Assembly (NCBI RefSeq): GCF_029351045.1
Contig: NZ_JARKIN010000001.1
Coordinates: 5,301,001 to 5,365,000 of the forward strand
Source: Streptomyces sp. WMMB303
GTDB taxonomy: Bacteria > Actinomycetota > Actinomycetes > Streptomycetales > Streptomycetaceae
Direction of reading: 5' to 3'
DNA length: 64,000 nucleotides
Below, in pieces: positions 53,997 to 62,586 of this stretch (positions within the stretch are counted from its first letter, which is position 1; each line of letters opens with the position of its first letter). The notes beneath the pieces are model-generated. The model searched no databases and was not told where the DNA came from. It saw only the letters and a list, made by a program, of their open reading frames with translations. A program made the position numbers and the translations under genes.

Positions 53997-55748
53997 TCAC
54001 TTGACGCCGAGGGACGCGAAGTCGTACCAGCCGCTGAAGGAGTCGGCCGCGTAGACGTTCGTGAGCCGGTCCGAGCGCCACTGGACGACCTTCAGGTAGG
54101 TGAGCGGCAGGTAGTAGCCACCCTCCATCACCCGGTGGTTGACCTCGGCGTACTTCTCGGCTGCCTTCGCCGGGTCGAGCTCGGCGATGGCGTCCTCGAG
54201 ACCCTTGTCGATCTTCGGGTCGTCGATCAGCGCGTAGTTGTTGTTGCCGTTGTCACGGATCTTGGAGCTGTGCCACAGCTCGATGCCGTAGCCCTGGCCG
54301 CTGGGGAAGTCGGGGCCCCAGCCGTAGAGGATCATGCCGTAGCCCTTGCGCTTGACCGTGGCCTGGTTGCCGACGATCGAAGAGCCCTGCGAGCCGTCGA
54401 ACTCGTCCAGCTCGACCTTGATGCCGACCTTCTTCAGCGAAGCCTGGATGGCCTCGGCGGACTTCACATCGGCCTTGTCGGTGTTGCGCACGGCCAGGGT
54501 GGTCTTGAAGCCGTTCGGCTTACCGCACTTCTTGAGCTCTTCCTTGGCCTTCGCGACGTCGGCGGCTCCGCCGTTCTTGCGGATGCCGTACTGGTCGTCG
54601 TTCTGGTCGGCGCCCGGAACGGTGGGCGGCAGCATGTTGACGGCCAGCTCGCCACCGGCGGTCGGACCACCGCGGGCGGTCTGCACCGACTTGTGGTTGG
54701 TGCCGTAGATGGCGGCCTTGCGGCAGTGGATGTTGTCGAAGGGCTTCACGCTCTGCGGGAAGGCCACGTACGAGATGAACCCGGTCTGCGGGTTGTCCAC
54801 GTTGCCCTTGTGCTGCTTGAGGGCGGTCTGCCGGCCCTGGACCTCCATACCGCGCTGGTTGAGGTCGAGGTCCGCGTCACCGTTGATCAGGCGCTTGTCG
54901 CGCTCGTCCGGGTTGGTGAGCAGCGTGACCTTGACCTTGTCCGGAAGCGCCTTGCGCAGCGTGTCGCTGTTGCGGTCCCAGTGCTTGTTGCGGACGAGGA
55001 GCAGCGACTTGTTCGGGGTGTACGACTTGAACTTGTACGGACCCGAGGAGAAGGGGCGCAGCGTGTACTTGGACTTGGTGTCCTTGTCCTCGCGCACCGG
55101 CGAGTTGGTCGGCATCGCCAGCATCTGCTCGAAGTCGCCGTTGGCCTTCGGCAGGTGGAACTCGATGGTCTTGTCGTCGGGCGTCTTGATGGCGTCGAAG
55201 CCGCCCTTGTCCTCGTAGGGACCCTTCCACTTGCCGTCCGGGTCGAGGACGTCCTTGATGTAGGTCGGGCCGCCGGAGAGGGTCTTCTGGGCCCACTGGC
55301 GCTCGATGCCGTACTTGACGTCCTGGGAGGTGATCGGCTTGCCGTCCTCCCACTTCAGGCCGTTCTTCAGGGTGTACTTGTAGACCTTGCCGTCCTCGGA
55401 TATCTGCGCGTTGTCCGTGGCCAGGTCGGGCTTGAGGTCCAGGCTCTTCTTGCCCGGCTTGGGGGTGTAGCTCACGAGCTGGCGGCTGTAGAACCGCGAG
55501 AAGTCGAAGACGAAGCCGTAGTACATGCGGGTGGTGTCCCAGGAGTCGGCGTCCTGGACACCCACGAACTTCAGGGTCCCGCCCTTTTTGCTGGAGGCGT
55601 TGGCGACCTTGTTGACGCCCGCGTTGTACTCGCCGCCGCCCTCCTTGTCGCTGTCGCCCCCGCCGCAGGCCGAGGTGGCCAGCAGCGTGGCGGCGGCAAC
55701 AGCCGAGAGCGCGGCCAACCGGCGCCTCGATGTGCGTAGGGGTTTCAC
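53997..55748 (-). CDS. oppA: Peptide ABC transporter substrate-binding lipoprotein (OppA)
   Basis: Extracellular receptor of the importer, 583 residues, SBP family 5. The signal (RRRLAALSAVAAATLLA) ends in lipobox TSAC, giving a lipid anchor. Family segments: GLKWEDGKPITSQDVKYGIE, LPKANGDFEQMLA, SSGPYKFKSYTPNKSLLLVR and PQSGFISYVAF-type region. GTG 55748 has GGAGG 9 bases upstream. The ligand is probably oligopeptides. It sits between oppC and oppB. Confidence 0.94.
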   Translation of the reverse strand: MKPLRTSRRRLAALSAVAAATLLATSACGGGDSDKEGGGEYNAGVNKVANASSKKGGTLKFVGVQDADSWDTTRMYYGFVFDFSRFYSRQLVSYTPKPGKKSLDLKPDLATDNAQISEDGKVYKYTLKNGLKWEDGKPITSQDVKYGIERQWAQKTLSGGPTYIKDVLDPDGKWKGPYEDKGGFDAIKTPDDKTIEFHLPKANGDFEQMLAMPTNSPVREDKDTKSKYTLRPFSSGPYKFKSYTPNKSLLLVRNKHWDRNSDTLRKALPDKVKVTLLTNPDERDKRLINGDADLDLNQRGMEVQGRQTALKQHKGNVDNPQTGFISYVAFPQSVKPFDNIHCRKAAIYGTNHKSVQTARGGPTAGGELAVNMLPPTVPGADQNDDQYGIRKNGGAADVAKAKEELKKCGKPNGFKTTLAVRNTDKADVKSAEAIQASLKKVGIKVELDEFDGSQGSSIVGNQATVKRKGYGMILYGWGPDFPSGQGYGIELWHSSKIRDNGNNNYALIDDPKIDKGLEDAIAELDPAKAAEKYAEVNHRVMEGGYYLPLTYLKVVQWRSDRLTNVYAADSFSGWYDFASLGVK

Positions 55749-55816
55749 GTCTCGCAACCTCCGTGATAGGTCACGGCCCGCACGGGCTGGGCGGGGCCGG
55801 GGTCTGGGATGGGGGA

Positions 55817-56815
55817 TCAACGGGTGCCCTTCGGGTCCAGTGCGTCGCGTACGCCGTCACCGAAGAGGTTGAAGGCGAGCACCGTGATGAAGATGGCGAC
55901 GCCGGGAATGATCATGTACATCGGGTCGGACTCGTAGTACGTCACCGCGTCCGAGAGCATCGAGCCCCACGAGGCGGTCGGCGGCTTGACGCCCACACCC
56001 AGGAAGCTGAGCGCCGCCTCGGTGAGGATGTTGGTCGGGATCATCAGCGTCATGTAGACGGTGATCGGCGCGACCAGGTTGGGCAGCAGTTCCTTGCCGA
56101 TGATGTAGCCGCGGCCGGCGCCCAGGCTGCGGGCGGCCTCGATGTACTCCCGCTCGCGCAGCGAGAGCACCTGGCCGCGCACGATCCGGCCGATGTAGGG
56201 CCAGCCGAAGAATCCGATCACCAGGATCATCACCAGCAGCCGTACGCCCGTGCCGGTCAGACCGAGCAGGTCGTTGGGCATGACGGAGATCAGGGAGATG
56301 ATGAACAGCAGCTGCGGGAAGGCCAGCAGCATGTCCATCACCCGGCTGATCAGCGCGTCCAGCCAGCCGCCGAAGTAGCCGGCGAGGGTGCCCAGGATGG
56401 TGCCGAAGATGACGGCGACGAAGGCCGAGAGGAAGCCGACCAGGATCGAGACGCGCGCTCCGTAGACGATCCGGGTGAGGATGTCGCGACCGCTGACCGG
56501 CTCCACACCGAGCAGATGATCGGCGGACATCCCGCCCAGCGCGCCGTTGGGGGTGCTGAAGAGCGGATCGATCAGGTCTTCGTGGCGCTCGTTCGGCGAC
56601 TGTCCGGTCAGCGCGGCGAGCACCGGGGCGAAGATCGCGAGCAGCACCAGCAGCAGCACGATCGTGCCGCCGAGCAGCGCCACCTTGTCCCGCTTGAGCC
56701 GCTCCCAGGCGATCCGGCCGAGGGAGCGACCCTCGATCGCCTTCTCGGCCTCGCCGGGTGCCGGCTCCACGGCCGCGGTTTCCGCGATCGTTTCCTCGTG
56801 CAGTGGTGCCGTCAT
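55817..56815 (-). CDS. oppC: Peptide ABC transporter permease (OppC)
   Basis: Second permease, 332 residues, six membrane segments plus an N-terminal cytoplasmic helix (RIAWERLKRDKVALLGG). EAA loop: REYIEAARSLGAGRGYIIGKELLPNL. It ends LFGDGVRDALDPKGTR. ATG 56815 with AAGGGG about 11 bases upstream. First gene of the operon, so promoter elements should be in 56816-57131. Confidence 0.94.
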   Translation of the reverse strand: MTAPLHEETIAETAAVEPAPGEAEKAIEGRSLGRIAWERLKRDKVALLGGTIVLLLVLLAIFAPVLAALTGQSPNERHEDLIDPLFSTPNGALGGMSADHLLGVEPVSGRDILTRIVYGARVSILVGFLSAFVAVIFGTILGTLAGYFGGWLDALISRVMDMLLAFPQLLFIISLISVMPNDLLGLTGTGVRLLVMILVIGFFGWPYIGRIVRGQVLSLREREYIEAARSLGAGRGYIIGKELLPNLVAPITVYMTLMIPTNILTEAALSFLGVGVKPPTASWGSMLSDAVTYYESDPMYMIIPGVAIFITVLAFNLFGDGVRDALDPKGTR

Positions 56816-57131
56816 CGTGTTGGGGACCCCTTCTCGACCGGCAGTTGACCAGTCCACGCACACCGCTGTAGCGGTCAGAGTTCAGAAGACTTTCGAAAGC
56901 CGTTGTGGTCGGGAGGCCGGCTGTGGCCTTCCGGTGGCTTATGGCTCGGGAGTCTTCATCGCGCTCAGGATCAGTCGCCAGACCTGCCGGGGAATGGATG
57001 CGCAACTGTGATGTGACGCGTCATGTTCCGTTATGCGGACGGATATTGACGTTGAGCGGTGTGGGGGCCGGAATTTTGTCCTGATCTGGACCATCTGCGG
57101 ATCCGGAAATACGTCCGGATTCCGCCCCCGC
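56816..57131. promoter_or_regulatory. opp operon promoter/leader region
   Basis: 316 bases upstream of oppC, AT-richer around 56860-56910 and 56990-57080, as expected for a promoter with a long leader. A 7-bp inverted repeat (ATCCGGA/TCCGGAT, 57101-57120) lies behind the SseB-domain gene stop and may be its terminator. No defined -35/-10 is claimed. Confidence 0.4.
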
Positions 57132-57932
57132 TCAGAAGGCGCGGGGGTAGCCGTAGCCGGCACCGGGAGCCGGTGACCCGGAGGCGTCGTATCCGGCCGG
57201 AGCGTGTGCGTCCCGGTCGAAGAACGGCCGGGACTGGCTGCGCATCCACATCGCCACGGGGTCGTAGTCGTCCGCCATCGCGACGCTGGAGACGGGGAGC
57301 CCGTCGGGTGCCGCGAGCACCGACTGGGCCATCATCCGGCGGGCCGCCTCGATCGAGGCGGGGGCGCTGTCGTACAGGTCGAGGCCGATGGCCAGGTACG
57401 GGACGCCCAGCGCGGGCCGCACCCAGGCGCGGCGCAGCGAGCGGACGACGGGTGTCCGGTGGGCGTTCTGCGTCAGCAGCGCATAGAGCTGCGGGATCTC
57501 CAGGGTCGGCTCGCTGATCCGCAGCGGCCCGGCGGGAAGCTGGTCGAGGCCGACGGCGATCCGCCGCAGATCCAGCCAGGGGATGCCGACGCCGCCGCCG
57601 GGAGCGTGCGGATTCAGCCAGATCCCCCAGCGATCGGCGAAGAGGGCCGCGGCGATCTCCCGTCCGGCGACGACCTCGTGTGCGCGGTTCCAGCCGGAGG
57701 CCGCCAACTCCTGGGCCGAGGTGACACAGGGCGCGTAGCCGTACCCGGCGACGTCCATGTTGCCGTACTGCGCGTCGGGGGATCCGGCCTGCCCGTTCCA
57801 CAGCAGCATCCACACCTGGCTGCCGGCGAGCGCCTGGAGCAAGGACTCGTAGTCTTCGTAGGTCTGGTAGGTGCCGTGCCCGCCGGGCGCCACCCGCCGC
57901 AGCAGCGTCTCGACGCTCTCACCCGCGCTCAC
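57132..57932 (-). CDS. SseB-domain protein (first)
   Basis: A protein of about 266 residues resembling the SseB (enhanced serine sensitivity) family. Conserved parts: GSQVWMLLWNGQAGSPDAQYG, YAPCVTSAQELAASGWNRAH, LNPHAPGGGVGIPW, NAHRTPVVRSLRRAWV and YDPVAMWMRSQSRPFFDRDAH. The GTG at 57932 behind GGAAAGG is preferred; a TTG 20 codons upstream is the alternative. Family members may act on serine or CoA sensitivity; the actual function is unknown. The glycine/serine genes gcvT-gcvH-glyA lie within 4 kb. Confidence 0.82.
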   Translation of the reverse strand: MSAGESVETLLRRVAPGGHGTYQTYEDYESLLQALAGSQVWMLLWNGQAGSPDAQYGNMDVAGYGYAPCVTSAQELAASGWNRAHEVVAGREIAAALFADRWGIWLNPHAPGGGVGIPWLDLRRIAVGLDQLPAGPLRISEPTLEIPQLYALLTQNAHRTPVVRSLRRAWVRPALGVPYLAIGLDLYDSAPASIEAARRMMAQSVLAAPDGLPVSSVAMADDYDPVAMWMRSQSRPFFDRDAHAPAGYDASGSPAPGAGYGYPRAF

Positions 57933-58126
57933 CTGGGCCGCCTTTCCACCTCTGCCGCCGTTCCTGGCTCGTCGCCCCGCACCGCCATCCAACCAGCTTA
58001 CGAGCGGACCGGGACATCGGTACTCGTACTCAGCTCGGGCCCGGCAACCGGTGCGCGCCGCTCCGCGTCCGGGCCGCGGGGCGGCACCTCACCGGCAGCG
58101 CGCCCCACCACCGCCCCCTGCCGCGC

Positions 58127-58924
58127 TCAGCGGTGGGTCTCCCGGTCGTAGAACGGGCGTACGCACTGCCGCAGCCAGTCCACGACCGGGTCGTCGGCCG
58201 CGTCGAGCAGCACCATCTGGACCGGCCAGCGCACCGGCGCCACGTGCAGCGCTCTGCCGAGCGCGTCGTGGGCCGCCTGCCGGGCCTCCGGATCGAGGAG
58301 GTCGAGTTCCATCCCCACGAACAGACCGGGCGGATCGCCCTCGGTGCTGGCGAGGCCCCGGCGCGCGGTGCGTACGGACGGGAGCGCGGCGAACTCCGCC
58401 GAGACCGCGGCGAGGAAGGCGAGCGGATCGTCCTGCCAGTCCGGCTCGAACAGCCGTACCCGGGCGCCCCGCACCGCTCCGGTGGCGGCCTGCTCGGCGG
58501 GGGTGTTCGCGCACAGTTCCGCGACGGCCTCGGCGTTCAGCGGAACCCCCACCGTCCCCTCCGGGTTCACGGCGATGCCCACCCCCGCGGGGAGGCCGCG
58601 CGCGAACTCCCTGACCGGTGCGACGGTGAAGGACACATGGGCGCCGACGACGCTCAGGAACTGCTGTTCGGAGCTGAAGACCGGCACATGAACCGCGCCG
58701 TCCAGCTCGATGGTCGGCAGATCCAGTTCCCGGCTCTCCCGGCCGCCGCCTTCCGGAAGCGGGATCCAGACGCTGCTGCGGCCCAGCACCTCCAGCAGCC
58801 GGGCGCCCGCGTGCGGCACCTGGAGTGAGGCGGCCAGGGCTTCCTCCAGCTCGTTGCCGGGCCAGCCGCCCCCGTGCCCGGGCCCGAAGTGCTGCGGCTG
58901 CGAGGGCTGCGAGGGAACTGTCAT
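58127..58924 (-). CDS. SseB-domain protein (second)
   Basis: A 265-residue SseB-domain protein next to the first, sharing the C-terminal WLRQCVRPFYDRETH ending, but otherwise divergent (RSSVWIPLPEG, VPVFSSEQQFLSVVG, GVGIAVNPEGTVGVPL). ATG at 58924. It could be an old duplicate of the neighbour. Function unknown. Divergent from the secreted Pro/Lys-rich protein, with the promoters in the 179 bases between. Confidence 0.8.
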   Translation of the reverse strand: MTVPSQPSQPQHFGPGHGGGWPGNELEEALAASLQVPHAGARLLEVLGRSSVWIPLPEGGGRESRELDLPTIELDGAVHVPVFSSEQQFLSVVGAHVSFTVAPVREFARGLPAGVGIAVNPEGTVGVPLNAEAVAELCANTPAEQAATGAVRGARVRLFEPDWQDDPLAFLAAVSAEFAALPSVRTARRGLASTEGDPPGLFVGMELDLLDPEARQAAHDALGRALHVAPVRWPVQMVLLDAADDPVVDWLRQCVRPFYDRETHR

Positions 58925-59103
58925 AGGGCAAGCCTATCCATGATCCCCGCCCGCCCGGAGGGGCCCCGGAGTACCGGTCGGACCCCCTGGACGAACCGGG
59001 ACGAACACGAACAGCGACCCTCCGGTTGCGTTCCGCATCTGATGCTCGAAAGGTGGTTTGCGTCCCATACGTGCCAACCGGCACGCCCATCGGAGGAGTA
59101 CAC

Positions 59104-59652
59104 ATGCGTGTGAACAGGATCGCCGTCACCGCCACCCTGGCCGGCTCGCTCGCCCTCGGCGCGGCGGGCGCGGCCGCAGCCGCGCCGGTGGCGGGCCACG
59201 CCCCGGGGCAGCGGCCCGGCATCCAGCAGCCCGCCGGACCGGAATCCGGGACGGAGCAAGCCAAGCCGAAGCCGTCGGACGACCAGGGGATGGGGCAGTC
59301 GGCACCGCAGCAGAAGCCCGCAGCTCCCCAGCAGGACCCGATGGCGCAGCACAAGCTCCCGAAGCCGCCCGCGCCCGGCGAGAAGCCGTCCGGCCAGCAG
59401 AAGCCGACCGAACAGCAGAAGCCCGCGAAGCCTGCCAAGCCGTCGAAGCCGTCGGAGTCTTCGGGGTCGGCCGAGGACCAGCAGCAGTCCGCGAAGCCCG
59501 CCGAGCCCGGGAAGCCCGCCGAACCGACGAAGCCCGCCGCTCAGCAGCCGCCGCGGCCGCAGGCGCCCGGCAAGCCCGCTCTGGGCCAGGGAGGGCAGCA
59601 GTCCCCCGCGCAGCAGCTCGTCAAGCCGGTCACCCCGGCAGCGGGCCGCTGA
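59104..59652 (+). CDS. Secreted Pro/Lys/Gln-rich protein
   Basis: A 182-residue exported protein. A signal peptide (MRVNRIAVTATLAGSLALGA, then AGAAAAAPVAG) is followed by an entirely low-complexity mature part rich in Pro, Lys, Gln and Ala (KPAKPAKPSKPSES, KPAEPGKPAEPTKPAAQQPP). The ATG has GGAGGAG upstream. No sorting signal or domain was recognised. It could be cell-wall-associated by charge. The last 23 bases overlap the convergent P-loop gene. Confidence 0.75.
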   Translation: MRVNRIAVTATLAGSLALGAAGAAAAAPVAGHAPGQRPGIQQPAGPESGTEQAKPKPSDDQGMGQSAPQQKPAAPQQDPMAQHKLPKPPAPGEKPSGQQKPTEQQKPAKPAKPSKPSESSGSAEDQQQSAKPAEPGKPAEPTKPAAQQPPRPQAPGKPALGQGGQQSPAQQLVKPVTPAAGR

Positions 59653-60472
59653 CTCCGGTCACCCCCTGAACCCGGTCACCGGTGTCCCCGTCCGCGGCCC
59701 CGGCGCCCCTCGCGGGTGCCGGGGCCGCGGGCGTCCGCTCGGCTCCCGGTGCCGGCACGGAGGGCGGCGCGGTCGGCCTCGGACCCGACCCCGGCCACGG
59801 GGAGAGCGCCATCGGTACCGCCGTCGGCAGCGGCTCGAAGAGCACGGACCGCACGCCCCGGGCCGCCTCCCGGTCCAGCAGCACCGAGGAGACGCAGCCG
59901 CGCGGCAGCCGTCCGGCCTCGGCGGCGGCCCGCAGCGCTCCGACGGCACGCAGATGCCGCCGGAAGGCGTACCCGGTCACCCGTCTGCCCCGCACGGTCT
60001 GCCCGGCCAGCGCGTCCCCGGCGGGGACGTCGAGCAGCAGCAGATGGAGCGAGCGCCCGCGCCGTACCGCGTCCCGTGCCAGCCAGCGGCGGACCCAGCT
60101 CTGCGTGCCGCAGTCGTGCACCACGACGGCCGCACCCGAGCCCAGCGCCGAGCGCAGCGCCGCGTAGTGCGCGATCCGCACCAGGGGCCGGTAGGCGCCG
60201 TACGGCAGCCAGTGCGGCATCCGCGCCTCCCAGCGCTCGCGGGCGTCCTGCGAGTCGATGCGCACCACGTCGGGCCGGGCCGGGACCGCGCGCCGCATCA
60301 GGGTGGACTTGCCGCCGCCCGGCAGCCCGGAGACCACCACCACGTCCCCCGCCGGATAGCGCAGCGTCCACGGCCCGGCGCTGCGGCGCAGATCGTGGCG
60401 GACCTGGGCACGGGCTGCGGGGCCCGCTCGCGCGCCCCTCGGTACGGCTCCTGCACGGCACGGGCTGCCCAC
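59630..60472 (-). CDS. P-loop kinase-like protein
   Basis: A 280-residue soluble protein with a Walker A motif SGLPGGGKSTLMRR near residue 48, then RIDSQDARERWEARMPHWL, VVVHDCGTQSWVRRWL and LLLLDVPAGDALAGQ. It looks like an AAA_33/zeta-toxin-like small-molecule kinase, but no antitoxin partner is adjacent. The C-terminal 60 residues are disordered Pro/Ala-rich. GTG start at 60472 with GGGAG 7 bases upstream. Substrate unknown. Confidence 0.8.
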   Translation of the reverse strand: MGSPCRAGAVPRGARAGPAARAQVRHDLRRSAGPWTLRYPAGDVVVVSGLPGGGKSTLMRRAVPARPDVVRIDSQDARERWEARMPHWLPYGAYRPLVRIAHYAALRSALGSGAAVVVHDCGTQSWVRRWLARDAVRRGRSLHLLLLDVPAGDALAGQTVRGRRVTGYAFRRHLRAVGALRAAAEAGRLPRGCVSSVLLDREAARGVRSVLFEPLPTAVPMALSPWPGSGPRPTAPPSVPAPGAERTPAAPAPARGAGAADGDTGDRVQGVTGVSGPLPG

Positions 60473-60634
60473 TGGATCTCCCTCCCCTGGCGGCTGTTCG
60501 GCCGCCGCCCCAAGTATGTAAAGAAGGAGTAATGCGGTTCAAGGCGAACAGCTGCTCCGCGGGGGCAGCCACAGCCCGCCCACCCGTGCCATGATGTGCG
60601 CATCCAAACTGCATACCGGCCGTTCGAACCCGCG

Positions 60635-60868
60635 CGGGAGAGTCCCCGGCATGCGTGTGCAGTACGCGCAGGCCAGGGCGCCGAAGGAGCAAGATCCTCC
60701 CTTGAATCTCTCAGGCCCCGTTACCGCGCAGGCTAGGCAGATCTGAAAAGCGGACCGTCGCGCTCCCGCCCGGCGCGGACCGGCGGTCCCACCCAAGGTG
60801 CAAGCCGGGCTCCAGCCGTTCGGGAGCTGTCGGCGAACCTCTCAGGTTCCGATGACAGATGGGGAGGA
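60635..60868 (+). ncRNA. Tandem glycine riboswitch
   Basis: Two glycine aptamers in a row upstream of gcvT. The first (about 60635-60752) has GGGAGAGTCCCC, GGGCGCCGAAGGAGCAA and CTCTCAGG. The second (about 60763-60868) has GGTGCAAGCCGGG and CTCTCAGGTTCCGATGACAG. Binding glycine should switch on the glycine cleavage genes. The expression platform was not resolved; it probably sits in 60868-60918. Confidence 0.85.
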
Positions 60869-60918
60869 CATCCACGTCATATCCCCTATGGGGACCCATC
60901 GGGACTCTGGGAGCCTGC

Positions 60919-62046
60919 ATGACTGAGCCACCGGCCATCCGCAAGACCGCGCTGGACGCCACGCACCGCGCGCTGGGCGCCACCATGACCGACTTCGCGG
61001 GCTGGGACATGCCGCTGCGCTACGGCAGCGAGCGCGAGGAGCATCTGGCCGTGCGCTCGACCGCCGGCCTCTTCGACCTCTCGCACATGGGCGAGATCAC
61101 CCTGACCGGGCCGCAGGCCGCCGAGCTGCTGGACCACGCGCTGGTCGGCAATCTGTCCAAGCTGGCGGTCGGCCGCGCCCGCTACACCATGATCTGCGAC
61201 GAGGACGGCGGCATCCTCGACGATCTGATCGTCTACCGGCTGGACGACCAGGAGTACCTGGTCGTGGCCAACGCCGCCAACGCGCAGACGGTGCTGGACG
61301 CGCTGATCGCGCGGCAGGACGGCTTCGGTGCCGAGGTGCGGGACGACCGTGACGGCTACGCGCTCATCGCGGTGCAGGGCCCCGCGGCCGCGGGCATCCT
61401 CAAGCAGCTGACCGGCTTCGACGTGGACGGACTGCGCTACTACGCCGGTGAGCGCGACATGGTCGCCGGCAAGTCGGCGCTGATCGCCCGCACGGGATAC
61501 ACCGGCGAGGACGGCTTCGAACTGTTCGTCTCGCCCGACGACGCCGTCGCGGTCTGGGAGGCGCTGACCGAGGCGGGCCGGGAGGCCGGGCTGACCCCCT
61601 GCGGGCTGAGCTGCCGCGACACGCTCCGCCTGGAGGCCGGCATGCCGCTGTACGGGCACGAGCTGTCCACCGCGCTGACTCCGTTCGACGCGGGGCTGGG
61701 CCGGATCGTCAAGTTCGAGAAGACCTCGAACGAGGGACGCTTCGTGGGCCGGGACGCGCTGGCGGCGGCCGCCGAGAAGGCCGCGACCGCGCCGCCGCGC
61801 AAGCTGGTCGGGCTGGTGTCCGAGGGGCGCCGGGTGCCGCGCGCCGGTTACCCGGTGGTCGCCGACGGCGCGGTTGTGGGCGAAGTCACCTCCGGGGCGC
61901 CGTCGCCGACGCTGGGCAAGCCGATCGCCATGGCGTACGTGGACGCGGCACACGCCGAGCCCGGCACGGAGGGGGTCGCGGTCGACATCCGGGGCTCCCA
62001 CGAGCCGTACGAGGTCGTGGCGCTGCCCTTCTACAAGCGGGCCTGA
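60919..62046 (+). CDS. gcvT: Aminomethyltransferase, glycine cleavage T-protein
   Basis: T-protein of glycine cleavage: transfers the aminomethyl carbon from lipoylated H-protein to tetrahydrofolate, releasing ammonia. It has 375 residues. Typical segments: RALGATMTDFAGWDMPLRYG, AGLFDLSHMGEITLTG, RYTMICDEDGGILDDLIVYR and ARTGYTGEDGFELFV, with the C-terminal barrel GRDAL and VGEVTSGAPSPTLGKPIAMA. The ATG at 60919 lies behind GGGAG. First gene of gcvT-gcvH-glyA under the glycine riboswitch; gcvP is not in the window. Confidence 0.97.
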   Translation: MTEPPAIRKTALDATHRALGATMTDFAGWDMPLRYGSEREEHLAVRSTAGLFDLSHMGEITLTGPQAAELLDHALVGNLSKLAVGRARYTMICDEDGGILDDLIVYRLDDQEYLVVANAANAQTVLDALIARQDGFGAEVRDDRDGYALIAVQGPAAAGILKQLTGFDVDGLRYYAGERDMVAGKSALIARTGYTGEDGFELFVSPDDAVAVWEALTEAGREAGLTPCGLSCRDTLRLEAGMPLYGHELSTALTPFDAGLGRIVKFEKTSNEGRFVGRDALAAAAEKAATAPPRKLVGLVSEGRRVPRAGYPVVADGAVVGEVTSGAPSPTLGKPIAMAYVDAAHAEPGTEGVAVDIRGSHEPYEVVALPFYKRA

Positions 62047-62138
62047 GCACCCGCCGTCGCCGAAGAGCGCTCCGCACCCCCGTCCCACCTGCCAAGACCG
62101 TGTTCACCGCAGCTTTCGCATCCGGGAGAATCAGACTC

Positions 62139-62519
62139 ATGAGCAACCCCCAGCAGCTCCGCTACAGCAAGGAGCACGAGTGGCTGTCGGCCGCCGATGA
62201 CGGCGTCGCGACGGTCGGTATCACCGAGCACGCCGCCAACGCCCTCGGCGACGTCGTCTTCGTCCAGCTCCCCGAGGTCGGTGACACCGTGACCGCGGGC
62301 GAGACCTGCGGCGAGTTGGAGTCCACCAAGTCCGTCAGCGACCTCTACTCCCCCGCCTCCGGTGAGATCACCGAGATCAACCAGGACGTGGTGGACGATC
62401 CGGCGCTGGTCAACTCCGCCCCGCTGGAGGGCGGCTGGCTGTTCAAGGTGAAGGTCGACGCGCTGCCGGACGACCTGCTCTCGGCCGACGAGTACGCCGC
62501 ATTCGCCTCGGGCAACTGA
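62139..62519 (+). CDS. gcvH: Glycine cleavage H-protein
   Basis: Lipoyl carrier of the glycine cleavage system, 126 residues. It has SKEHEWLSAADDGVATVGIT, and the lipoylated lysine is K64 in GELESTKSVSDLYSP. ATG 62139 behind GGGAGA, 92 bases after gcvT. Confidence 0.97.
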   Translation: MSNPQQLRYSKEHEWLSAADDGVATVGITEHAANALGDVVFVQLPEVGDTVTAGETCGELESTKSVSDLYSPASGEITEINQDVVDDPALVNSAPLEGGWLFKVKVDALPDDLLSADEYAAFASGN

Positions 62520-62586
62520 GGCGTCCGCCTCGGGGGACCGAGGCTGCTTGCCCACCCCGCCGCCACTTCCCAGGGACGGTTCTTCC

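Noticed and set aside
59630..60472. Zeta-type toxin of a toxin-antitoxin pair
   Set aside because: P-loop and kinase-like sequence only; no small antitoxin gene on the same strand next to it.
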